64,000 bases of DNA from Heracleum sosnowskyi (Eukaryota; Streptophyta; Magnoliopsida; Apiales; Apiaceae), in contig CM061235.1 in assembly GCA_030848705.1 (NCBI GenBank), positions 128,882,228-128,946,227 on the forward strand, written 5' to 3'. The position numbers and the translations under genes are program-made. The notes beneath the pieces were generated by a model. It ran no database searches, had not been told where the DNA came from, and was given only the letters and a program-made list of their open reading frames with translations. This document shows, one piece after another, positions 21,501 to 30,633 of this stretch; the stretch's first letter is position 1; each line of letters begins with the position of its first letter.

Positions 21501-21975
21501 TTTAAAATTTCTAATATTTCTCTTATATAACTAAAATATTTGAATCTTTTGTAGTTGATAGTGTTTATAGTGAGTATGATTACTTGGTTGTGTATGAATT
21601 TTAATTCAAAATTTTCCTTTTTACAATTTTATTTAATTTTTCAAGTAAATCTACAAAGTAGTTAAAATGAGTGAAAAAAATTCAAAAATTAGAAAATTAA
21701 TGAAAATAAGGTAAAATTCGTCAAAAAAATGGTAACTACGATTACTTGTGTGTGTATGAATTTTAAATTTAATTTTCACATTTTTCTATTTTATTTAATT
21801 TTTCAAGGAAATTTACAAACTAGTTAAAAATGAGTAAAAAAAATTCAATTATTAGAAAATTAGTTGAAACAAGGTAACATTCGTCAGGAAAACAGTTATT
21901 GCGATTGCTTGGGTGTGTATGAATTTTAATTTTGACTTTTTATATATTTTTAAACTAATTTTTTTAAACGAACGC
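18573..21975. repeat. Two ~1.74-kb direct repeats with ~700-bp sub-repeats and telomere-like blocks
   Basis: A marker (GTAGTAATAGTTTTCCGCC) recurs at about 18573 and 20312, offset about 1.74 kb. Within each unit a second marker (TAGTTGTCTTATAGTG) recurs about 690-700 bp apart (about 18937 and 19629; 20677 and, diverged, 21379). Each sub-block contains GGGTTTAGGG-like words (near 19030, 19350, 19735, 20785, 21085, 21480) and a half-palindrome AAACATTGAGG (near 18866, 19558, 20606, degenerate near 21306). No protein coding is visible. Confidence 0.85.
20212..20315. repeat. Internal hairpin cluster 2
   Basis: Three palindromes: two AAA-loop copies, then one TTT-loop copy, in a context repeating that of cluster 1. 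They separate the two 1.74-kb units. Confidence 0.9.
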
Positions 21976-22020
21976 CCTCAATGAAACATTGAGGTCGCCC
22001 TCGATGAAACATTGAGGGCA
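21975..22020. repeat. Internal hairpin cluster 3
   Basis: Two AAA-loop palindromes, one with a mismatch, at the right border of the second 1.74-kb unit. Confidence 0.85.
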
Positions 22021-22194
22021 CGAGGATGTTTATTATTATTGTAAATTTACCTGAAAAATTAAATAAAAATAGAAAAATATGCAAATTTTGAATTTAAATT
22101 TATAAATATCCAGAAAAACATGCCCACTATTTTTGTGATGAATTTTATATTTTTTTTTAGTATTCTTCTATTTTTAATTATTTATTTAAAAACA

Positions 22195-22307
22195 ACCGCC
22201 CTCAATGAAACATTGAGGCGCCCTCAATGAAACATTGAGGCGCCCTCAATGAAACATTGAGGCGCCCTCAATGAAACATTGAGGCGCCCTCAATGAAACA
22301 TTGAGGG
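22195..22307 (-). repeat. Right hairpin array, five units of 22 bp
   Basis: Five copies of CCTCAATGAAACATTGAGG with a CGC spacer. The AAA loop makes this the reverse complement of the left array, so the arrays are part of the terminal inverted repeats. Confidence 0.95.
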
Positions 22308-22344
22308 CAGGGGGATATCCCCGGGGGATCTGGACCAATCCCCT

Positions 22345-23148
22345 ATATATATACACGAATAAATAATCAATCGTTTAGATATACAGTACACACACGTTTA
22401 GCTAGAAATAATTGCTTATTTTTATACGTGATTGGCAGTGTGAAATTAGAGGAGTTCACCTGAATTAAAATTGGTGATAATAGGATGCTGTTTTTACAGT
22501 AGTGTAAATTTATATTAAGCTCTAATCTTCAAATTGCAAAAAAATTTAAAATATCAATATTATAAATTTTAATCCTAGATGTTCAGAATTGTAATTCTGT
22601 CCGATAAACATACGTATTGTTGATCTTTGAGCGTTTTGGAAATGCATGTAGAATTTGAGCTATCTTTTTCAGGGATTACAAGTTCATATATGAAAAAAAA
22701 GCTGGAATCGGGATTTTGATTTGGGAGGATCAGATTATATTTAGGGGAACTGATCCAAGTTATTTCGAAAATATTTTATATTTTTGCGATTTTGAAGCAA
22801 TGATTGAGGCTCATTTGGTCCCCAAAATTCGGTCCATGTGTGGAAATGATAGTTATGTTTCAAATTATAATAGTAAGGTGTAGTTTGGTTCAAAAAGCCG
22901 TATATGTTTGGAATTAGGAATTGGGTTAATCGAGTATGAGGTTAAGGTATCATTGATATCATGTTTTTGGTTCTGAAACTATTTATTTTAAAATATAATT
23001 AATAACTCATTTTTGTGTTCAATTGTGCGTAAGTATACATAATAATTTTAGGTTAAGTTATTATACAATTTACAAACAAAAATTTAATATAAAAAATACG
23101 TGATTGGTAATATATAATTTAGCGAATTTAATTATAACTAGCTTTATA
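22345..23148. other. AT-rich intergenic DNA, possible Helitron body
   Basis: No ORFs of note. It precedes the Helitron-like 3' end at 23149 and may be its body; I did not find a convincing 5' TC end. Confidence 0.3.
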
Positions 23149-23177
23149 GCCCGTGCGAGGCACGGGCATGCTCTAGT
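23149..23177 (+). mobile_element. Helitron-like 3' end
   Basis: GCCCGTGC-GAG-GCACGGGC forms a perfect 8-bp stem, followed after five bases by CTAGT and then a T. This hairpin plus CTRR arrangement is the hallmark of Helitron 3' ends. Confidence 0.6.
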
Positions 23178-23379
23178 TATTTTCGGTTATGTTGGTCTCA
23201 TCGTTTGGTGGAATGCATGTAGAAGAAAAGACATAAGCATGTAACGGTATATCGGTAGGAAATATGTCGAAGGTTTGATGATACATGTTTTACAAAATCT
23301 CAGTCTATAAGGTTGTTATTATGACCTGAGTAGGCGCAAATATTTTGACTAATTAACATGTTTTGTTGGCACGCACGAC

Positions 23380-23720
23380 CCTTCTGTACTGCAAGATTTC
23401 GTCGGTTATAATTTTGTCAATCGTATTTGAATGAGAAGATGGTTTTAGTGTCACTTTGAAAGAGTATCGGGTGTCTTTTACCATTTCCATTGCCTGGGGG
23501 AACGTTGACACTCCATTTACCTGTTTGTAGTTCATGGGGTAGTCGTGACCTTCTGTACTGCAAGATTTCGCCGATTATAATTTTTCCAATTGTATTTGAA
23601 TGAGAAGATGATTTTAGTGTCACTTTGAAAGAGAATTGGGCGCCTTTTATCATTTTCATTGCATAGGGGAACGTTGGCACTCCATTTACCTGCTTGTAGT
23701 TCATGGGGTAGTCGTTAAGT
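23380..23720 (-). repeat. ~170-bp tandem duplication with coding-like frame
   Basis: Two copies, starting near 23381 and 23550. On the minus strand each reads MNYKQVNGV-TFP-AM, FSFKVTLK-SSHSNTI and EILQYRR with few differences. The duplication shifts the frame, so no single protein spans both (frames 23353-23535 and 23417-23839). I do not recognise the protein; its place after a Helitron-like end suggests transposon-borne DNA. Confidence 0.55.
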
Positions 23721-23839
23721 GGGTGTTGTAAAATTTGATCGGTGTGCATAATAGAGTAAAAATGAGTTACTATAGAGGATAGGTTAGTTGAAGGTAAGGC
23801 GTGTAGAAGTACAAGTTGTATTAGTATGTGTGGATACAC

Positions 23840-24938
23840 TATTTAAACGAATGCATACCACTTTACCCGTTTTAAGAAGGGTCTCATTGTAGACACGTTG
23901 AATACAATAATTGTACAGTTGTGGATATAATTTATTTTAGAAAACTATTACTTATACCTTTCAAGATAATGCTAAACTGATTCGTGATAAGTTACTCGTT
24001 TCACCTTACAATTGCCACTTGACACAAATAATTTAACATTTAGTACTTTTAATATTTTATCATAGATATTCAAAAAAATTAAACCGATTTAGTTTAGATT
24101 TGATTTAGTCGTACGATGACAACTTCAACTTTCTTGTAAAAATCTCCAACACAAACTTTTTTATTAATATACAAATATAAAACTATTTTGCATTTTTCGG
24201 GTTCAATACTTTATATACTATAGTGCATTTTTTGAAAATGATCAACGTATAAAATTTATCTATTGAAGACGAGATTTATAATATATTGGATCATAATAAA
24301 ACTACAGTTTTAATCTTATTAGTAGCTAAAATTTCAAAAATGCATATATAATTATAAGTTGTTAATATCTTATAATGAAATAATAATAAATGTAAAATAA
24401 TGATAAAATCCATTTTTACGCTTATTATATATAAGGATATAATTGAAAAGAAGTAAATACGTTGATAGTTTTAAATTAAAAAAAAAATTAAAAAAAAATA
24501 ATAATAAGTGATATTGGATATAGATGTCAACATTTGTCACACTATCACCTAGGTCATGGTACAATTCACATTAATTTTTTTTTTTATCATCAATATACAA
24601 TTGGAGGGATAATTTATTAATCTAATATCATCAATATAATATTGAAAGGGTAATTTAGTAATCTAATATATATATAATCTGATAGTATATAGAATTTGTA
24701 ATCTAATAGTATATATAATATGAGTCATTATGTACTTAATGCAAATAAACATGATTTATAATATAAAAATATTAATATAATCTTTTTTATGGATCAATTC
24801 CAATTTTATAACATTTTTTTAAAATACAATTTTATAACATTTTGCGCGAGTTTTTCTCAAATATGGTTAGAAATATTATTTTAAGGCACTTGTGAAAATA
24901 AATTATCTACCTTACCAAGTAAATTACAAAAAGAGACC
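23840..24938. other. AT-rich intergenic DNA
   Basis: No gene, RNA or clear transposon end seen. Poly-A and poly-T tracts are common. Confidence 0.5.
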
Positions 24939-25240
24939 AAAATAGAGTATAACATATTGAGTGTTTGCGCATATTAATAAAAAGCTTCATAATACAATCT
25001 AAATAGATGTCTATCATAGTGGTAAGGAATGTTACTTTTAATTTAGAAATTAAGGGTTCAATTCCCATCAGAAACAATTTTTTTGTACTAAAATAGAGTA
25101 TAACATATTGAGTATTTGCGCATATTAATAAAAAGTTTCAAAATACAATTAAAATAGATGTCTAAAATAGTGGTAAGGTATGGTACTTCTAATTTAGAGG
25201 TCAAGGGTTTAATTCTCATCAAAAACAATTTTTTTTGTTG
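24939..25240 (+). repeat. Tandem pair of SINE-like units (151 bp each)
   Basis: Two copies starting at about 24939 and 25090. Each contains a box A-like TAGTGGTAAGG and a box B-like AAGGGTTCAATTCCCATC (TTTAATTCTCATC in copy 2), at tRNA-gene spacing, then an A-rich word and a T-run. This suggests a tRNA-derived, Pol III-type SINE duplicated in tandem. Confidence 0.55.
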
Positions 25241-25295
25241 TGCTATTATATAGGGGTAATTTAGTAATTTTATGATGAATAAATTGTCTCACGAA

Positions 25296-25325
25296 CCCCC
25301 CGTGCAAGGCACGAGATCGCTCTAA
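25296..25325 (+). mobile_element. Degenerate Helitron-like 3' end
   Basis: CCGTGC-AAG-GCACG stem, then AGATCGCTCTAA. The layout is that of the end at 23149, with CTAA as the CTRR word. Confidence 0.4.
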
Positions 25326-25689
25326 CCGACAGAACTTTATGTTATTTTGTGACGATATTTTCTAGTTCACGTCAGTTTAATTTTGCGATGATAAGTATTA
25401 TTCAGTTTGTTGTGGTGATCCTGCCACCAGTTTGAACTTGTTGGTGACACTATGTGACATGATTGAGAAGATTTGCAAGGAAGATCGGTTTGGTATTAGT
25501 CCGAAATTTTTTTTGTTCTTAGTTGAATGTATTTGATGATTAGTTTTATAAGCTAATTAATAATCAGATATGAATTAGTTAAAGGTGTCAAATAAAGGCT
25601 CCATTTCGAAAGTACCAATACTCTCCGGGCTCCATAATTCTCTATAAGCGGTCGGAGTAGTATACTTGTCCTTAATGCATGAGCTGATA
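25326..25689. other. Intergenic, nothing recognised
   Basis: No supported gene. It ends with the target copy AGCTGATA (25682-25689) of the next MITE. Confidence 0.5.
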
Positions 25690-26264
25690 TAGGGATGGCA
25701 ATCGGGTCGGTCGAAACGGGTTTTACAAAATCCAAACCCGAACCCGAACCCGAACCCGAAAAAATCCAAAATATTAAACCCGAACCCGAACCCGTTGGAT
25801 ACCGAACGGATTTCGGGTAACCCGAAACCCGAAATGAAAACTAGTAAAAAAATATATTATATTATATATAAAATATATTTTAAATTATATATTAAATAAT
25901 ATATAAAATTATATGTAAAAAATTATATATAAAACTTTATGTTAAGAATTATCTATAAAATCATATATATATAATTTTATTATATGTTAAAATTATATAT
26001 AAAAATAATAATAGAAAAATATATTATATATATAAATTAATTCGGGTTTCGGGTTCGGATTCGGATCGGGTTCGAAACGGGTTTCGGGTTTTCGGGTCGG
26101 GTTTGGATCGGTATTGTCAAAACCCGAACCCAACCCGAAAATAATTCGGGTTTAAAAAACAAACCCAAACCCGAATCCAAACCCGAAAATTTCGGGTTCG
26201 GTTTAACCCATTCGGGTCGGAACGGGTCGGATATCAATCGGATCGGTACAAATTGCCATCCCTA
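25690..26264. mobile_element. hAT-type MITE with CGGGTT repeats, copy B
   Basis: 575 bp with inverted ends TAGGGATGGCAAT and ATTGCCATCCCTA and an 8-bp duplication AGCTGATA (25682-25689 and 26265-26272). The arms are full of AACCCGAA / TTCGGGTT and GGGTCGG words around an AT-rich core. Same family as 17451-18007 but better preserved. No transposase. Frames of 60-66 codons here are artefacts of the repeats. Confidence 0.92.
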
Positions 26265-26272
26265 AGCTGATA

Positions 26273-27314
26273 GGATTGAGATGCACACAAATTCATATTC
26301 GAAAAAAACTGTTCGAACTGGTTAAAAAAATCGGAAAAAAATCTGATTAAAAAAAAGTCCACCTCAATTGGATCCAGCCCGCAGGCTTAAACGAATCGCA
26401 TATTTTTCACAAAACCCCGATCCGGTTCGAGCCGAATAAACCCAAATTTAATCTCGATTTGGACGTAGTCTTGATCAGGATAACAGTCCAATCCAAAAAT
26501 TTAGAATTTTCAATTAAATCTCGGATAAAAGCTTAAAATTTTTAATTAAATTCGAAAAAATAAAAAAAAATTAAAGTTAAAGTTAAAGTTATCAATATCT
26601 AAAATAATTTGTAAAAATCCGAGTTGACCCCTCCTGACCCGACCCTATCTACAGGTATAAATATTTTAGAGGAAATTTGTCTCGATTTAAAAAAGCCCGG
26701 TCCTATCGGATATCGAAAAATCCGACCTGAATCCGGATTACGTTCATCTCTATTCAGGGTAACAACTATAGAGGTGCTTGTAATTCGATTCCCATCAAGA
26801 TGAAAATTTTCTTACATTTTTATAACATTTGACTTTGGAAGATGTTAAAATAGATGAATGAGAATTTTTAGATCTAATATTAAAAAGATTTAGTTTAATA
26901 ATATAAATCAATATGAGTAGGTTTTCTAAGTTGATTAGAATTCTCAATGTAAAAATCCGTAACTTAAAATTCTAAGTTGGTAGGTTTATTTGATTAGTGG
27001 TCTATACTTTAATTCTAAGTTGAGTTGTTTTCTTTATTTTAATATTCTTCCTAAATTGAATAGAACTAATGTAAAAAATCGTTATTTTATTTAATTTTCT
27101 TCAGTTTCAGGATAGTTTTAATTGATTTTTTTTTGTTAAACTATCACTAAATTAAAGATTATTTTGTGAGTTTTATGTGGGTTGTAAAATCTTTTAAATC
27201 TGATTTTTAGAACTGAAGATACAATATAAATAATGTATTGAACATATAAAACATAATAAATAAAGTCTAAAAACTAATAACATGAATTAATATAATTATA
27301 AATATTAAAAAAAT
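26273..27314. other. Intergenic, with a degenerate CGGGTT/CCGGAT-like stretch
   Basis: 26290-26760 has scattered words like those in the hAT MITE arms (CCGGTTCGAGCC, TCCGACCTGAATCCGG) but no matching ends. The rest is AT-rich and empty. Confidence 0.4.
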
Positions 27315-27342
27315 TCGTGCAATGTACGGGTTATAAACTAAT
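27315..27342 (+). mobile_element. Degenerate Helitron-like 3' end
   Basis: TTCGTGC-AAT-GTACGGG (imperfect stem), then TTATAAACTAAT. The layout is that of the Helitron end at 23149, with CTAAT in place of CTAGT. Confidence 0.35.
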
Positions 27343-27799
27343 ATTTAAAATATTTGTATTGAGATTGTATTTTATTTCATAAAAAAAAATATTTAATTTG
27401 ATATCTCATATCACCCCTCAAACCCAGCTCTCCTTAAAGATATCAAATCTCATTTCAGATAGGTTATAGATATTAGTATGAGATTTAAAAAATGATCAAT
27501 CAAACATTAAGTATGAATTTGGAATGAACAAAACTCCTAATACCAGAAATAGTTGAATCAAACGTCCCTAAGAGATTGGCAGGAATAGATGGATTCTTCC
27601 CTAAACAGCTTCAATAATCTTTTCTCTAAACAGCTAATTAACATACACCGAGTCAATGAGTCAAACTAATACAATGAGACAACGTTTGATATTTCAAACT
27701 TATAGCGTGTTATGCATCATGTATAATTCTATTACTAATATTCAAAAATAGTACTAATAAGATATGAAGATAGTTGTTGGCTTCATAGTTCATTAAGCC

Positions 27800-27806
27800 T
27801 ATAAAT
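27800..27806 (+). promoter_or_regulatory. TATA box of the proline-rich gene
   Basis: TATAAAT 47 bases before the ATG, identical in position to that of the broken copy at 2965. Confidence 0.65.
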
Positions 27807-27852
27807 GGAGACGTAAGCTTAATTAATTAGTTCAAACCATAACTAATCCAAA

Positions 27853-28242
27853 ATGAGCACTCTCATTACATCTCTAGTACTTGTAGTTGTAGTGTTATTG
27901 TGTCTGAATTTGGCATCACACACTGCAGCAAAGGAAAAGCCATCTCCTCCGCCACCTAAACAATCTTCTACTATGTATCAGCACACTCCACCTTCTTATC
28001 ATTACAAGTCTCCGCCCCCGCCTTCTCCTTTGGTGCACTCACCCCCACCATTTCATCCGGCCGACTCATTGTCGTTAAAGGAGAATTCACCTCCCCCGCC
28101 TTATCATTACGAATCTCCACCACCGCCAGCACCAGTTTACAAGTACAAATCTCCACCTCCACCTAAGCATTTCCCAGCACCAGTGCATAATTACAAGTAC
28201 AAGTCTGCACCACCACAACCAACTCCAGTTTATAAGTTCTAA
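27853..28242 (+). CDS. Extensin-like proline-rich cell-wall protein (129 aa)
   Basis: A complete single-exon frame. Residues 1-26 are a signal peptide (hydrophobic VLVVVVLLCLNLA, cleavage near HTAA-KE), so the product is secreted. The mature part has SPPPP blocks spaced by Tyr/His/Lys: YHYKSPPPPSP, NSPPPPYHYESPPPPAP, YKYKSPPPPKH. In extensins SPPPP is hydroxylated and arabinosylated and YKY-type motifs allow cross-linking in the wall. The protein is short for an extensin and fits small extensin-like or proline-rich proteins. The TATA box sits 47 bp upstream in the block duplicated at 2820, where the second copy is broken. It is the only apparently intact host gene here. Expression cannot be judged from sequence. 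Confidence 0.9.
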   Translation: MSTLITSLVLVVVVLLCLNLASHTAAKEKPSPPPPKQSSTMYQHTPPSYHYKSPPPPSPLVHSPPPFHPADSLSLKENSPPPPYHYESPPPPAPVYKYKSPPPPKHFPAPVHNYKYKSAPPQPTPVYKF

Positions 28243-28733
28243 AACAGGCTGTGCAGGATGTTTTAGCTGTTCTACATGTTCTTCGGATATACGATATTGT
28301 CGTATTCTAGTTGCATGGACTGTTTTGTTTGTTTTGTTTGTCAAGCAGTTACATTTACAAGATTTATTCATTTTATCGTCAAGGCGGTAGAAGTTCTGTA
28401 TTCAGAAATCAGAACCACTCATACATATATCGCAGTCGTTCTAAATTCATTCAATAATAGCTATGTCTTGGATTAATCATTTTATGGATATTTAATAGAA
28501 ATTTTTTGCTATGACACTAATTAACTATGACTATGCATTCGATTTGTTGTGATGACCTACCATGCCTTATATTTTTTCAGATATATATGACATTAAATCA
28601 CAACTTGAAACACATTAAGTTGAATTATGTGGAAATAATTGGTTGTTAGGCCTTCTGTCACAGGACCACTCAGAAGATTTTTGTCTCTAATGATTGGCAC
28701 TAACTCTGAAGAAAGTTTGTTAGCTTATTATTG
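28243..28733 (+). other. 3' flank of the proline-rich gene
   Basis: Non-coding and nearly identical to the flank of copy 1 (3407-3756, 5412-5440, 15943-16028). It shows the site as it was before the LTR and CACTA insertions. The shared block ends at ...CTTATTATTG. Confidence 0.8.
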
Positions 28734-29060
28734 GTGACGGTCTGATGTCTATGTTTTTTTTTCGACCGATGTCTTTGTTGGTGATGTCTATCTTATACAC
28801 AGGCCAGAAACCGATGTCTATTTAGCTCTTAGACATCAATATTTTAGCAAATAAATTGATGTATATTATCATCTTATACATCATCTTGTACTGATGTCTA
28901 ATGAACTTATAAACATCAGTCGTTACTGAAAAAAATTGATTAATATTTTTTCTCAGACATCACTTTGTTCCGATGTCTGTTTTGGTTTTAAACATCAAAA
29001 TTTATAAATTTTGATGTATTTTTTTTACCATTAGACATTAGTTTCTGAGCCTATATTAAA
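28734..29060 (-). mobile_element. Subterminal fragment of a second CACTA-like family
   Basis: Many copies of GATGTCT / AGACATCA and CCGATGT in both directions, the repeat type found at 10761-10920. No terminal CACTA is visible, so it is a truncated end. Confidence 0.45.
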
Positions 29061-29713
29061 TAAACAGTTATCTTTCCAAGCGTTAAAAAAATTAAAAACT
29101 AGACCATTCATAATATATATCCAAACATTTATATTACACCATTTAGAAAATACATCCAACACTACCACATCAATCCGCAAAACTAACCACACATCCATCA
29201 TCATCATTACACAAAATTAACTACACATCCATCAACATTCAATCGATAAAACACATACAAAGCATTTGCAGAACTGCCTACAAACTAGCAATTCAATCCA
29301 CAAAATAAATCTATCATTGGCAGTTAACGCTTGCAGCGAGTGGCCCCTTTGGGTCACCAAAAACAGTACTAAACATATGTCTATGGCATTCATGACAAAA
29401 GTAGAAACAAGTGAAATGGCTATGATGAAATAACTTATGCACATTGGCTCCTAGTAGAACTCGCTCCACAAAATCAACCATCGAAGGTGGGACAACCTTA
29501 TCATCCATCCCCTGATCAACATTGTAAACATTGAAAATTGAAATATAACTTAGAAAGGAAACAATTTTTTTATATATATATGTAAAGAATAAAGATTGAA
29601 CGAACAATTCTAATCCATTTCCAACATGTGGTCATTAAATATATTTTATGCATAATTTGTCCACTTACAAGTATTATATAATCAAAGTTAACTGATTTAT
29701 TGTTACTACAACT
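29061..29713. other. Intergenic; one unassigned minus-strand frame
   Basis: A minus-strand frame within 29314-29607 reads MDDKVVPPSMVDFVERVLLG and later HECHRHMFSTVFGDPKGPLA. Composition is protein-like, but I do not recognise it and it has no clear gene context. It could be transposon-internal, linked to the CACTA-like fragment just before. The rest is AT-rich. Confidence 0.25.
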
Positions 29714-30475
29714 TGTTAATCCCAAATGACCTAACAGAATTGTAGAAGGGGGTTGAATACAATTCTAGATATTTATAAACTTAAAAACAACTTTTAAATA
29801 ACTTAATCATAGAAAATAAAAACACAAGCAAATATAAAATTGCAGTTGGATATTTTGAGGATCCAACTGAGATGTTTTTATTTTGGGAATAATCTGTGTT
29901 ACAAAAGTAGCACAGCTGCTCAGTTCCTAAATGTAGAGTGAGAGTGCTTTTGAAAGAATCTAATACAAAGTTATTATATATCACTCACTTACATTAAATT
30001 GAACTGCTACACTTGGTTATATATCCCAAGCTTACAATGCTATTTTTGGCTACTCTAAAATGTACTAAAGGTAACCGCCAGTAGCTTGCTTTTCATTCCT
30101 TTTGTCCAATGGTCCTTGGAGATCTTGTCTTTTGTCTTCATGCTTATTATGATCACACTCAAGAACCCAATTGGAAATTGGAATGTTTCCTCATTCCCAA
30201 TGTCCATTTTGATGGATCCCAATGCAAAGTACACTTCTACATCACCTTTTGATCTGTCAGAAAACTGTCACTATCACTTTGTCAACTATTTAGAAAAGTG
30301 ATAATGATTCGTTGATAGTAGTGAGATGTGTTTCGTTGATAGCTTTATTCTTCATTCCGTTGATGGTACATTCTTCATTCCGTTGATAGTGTAATCTTCG
30401 TTCCGTTGACATGTCTTCACTTAGGCAAAATTACAAGGCATAGTATATTTACAATTAACCAACCTATTTTGCCTA
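29714..30475 (-). repeat. 3' LTR of SIRE element 1, truncated
   Basis: Starts TGTTAATCCCAAATGACC like the 5' LTR and stays alignable to TTTTGCCTA at about 30475. The 5' LTR continues another 190 bp or so. Contains several ATTCCGTTGA motifs (30300-30415), one repeat unit more than the other LTR. Confidence 0.85.
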
Positions 30476-30633
30476 AATCAAGAGCCTTAATGATAACAAA
30501 AAAACTTAAACAAAATACAAATTACAAAAGTAGAAATTGCATTGAGCTTCATGATACTTTAAAATTTATTGAAAACAAAGTAGTAAATCTTACAACACAA
30601 GTGCACAGATTTGCTCCTCTAGCCTGAGCAGAT
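30476..30633 (-). other. Junction after deletion of the 3' LTR edge
   Basis: Element-internal sequence without the expected polypurine tract. A deletion joined LTR to internal DNA here. Confidence 0.5.

Larger units (their letters stand above)
18151..22344. mobile_element. 4.2-kb non-coding element bounded by arrays of hairpin palindromes
   Basis: The ends are imperfect inverted repeats of about 35 bp: the left starts TGGGGGGCGTTCC and includes GGATATCCCCC; the right, reversed, starts AGGGGATTGGTCC and includes GGGGATATCCCCC. Inside each end is an array of five 22-bp units, each holding the palindrome CCTCAATG-NNN-CATTGAGG. More such hairpins stand at internal positions, between two copies of a ~1.74-kb direct repeat. 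The DNA is very AT-rich with no ORF above about 70 codons. It sits in a TA-repeat (flanks ATATATAT on both sides), so the target duplication is ambiguous; 9-10 bp would fit a Mutator-like element. The modular inverted ends also resemble Foldback elements. Superfamily not settled. Confidence 0.75.

Noticed and set aside
18190..22307. CRISPR-like repeat arrays
   Set aside because: Units are palindromes with 3-base spacers in a plant transposon-like element; there are no unique spacers and no cas genes.
28087..28371. 94-codon minus-strand ORF over the proline-rich gene (also 3131-3322 and 27971-28162)
   Set aside because: Antisense shadow of the repetitive Pro codons; Trp-rich translation is typical of reversed CCA/CCT runs.
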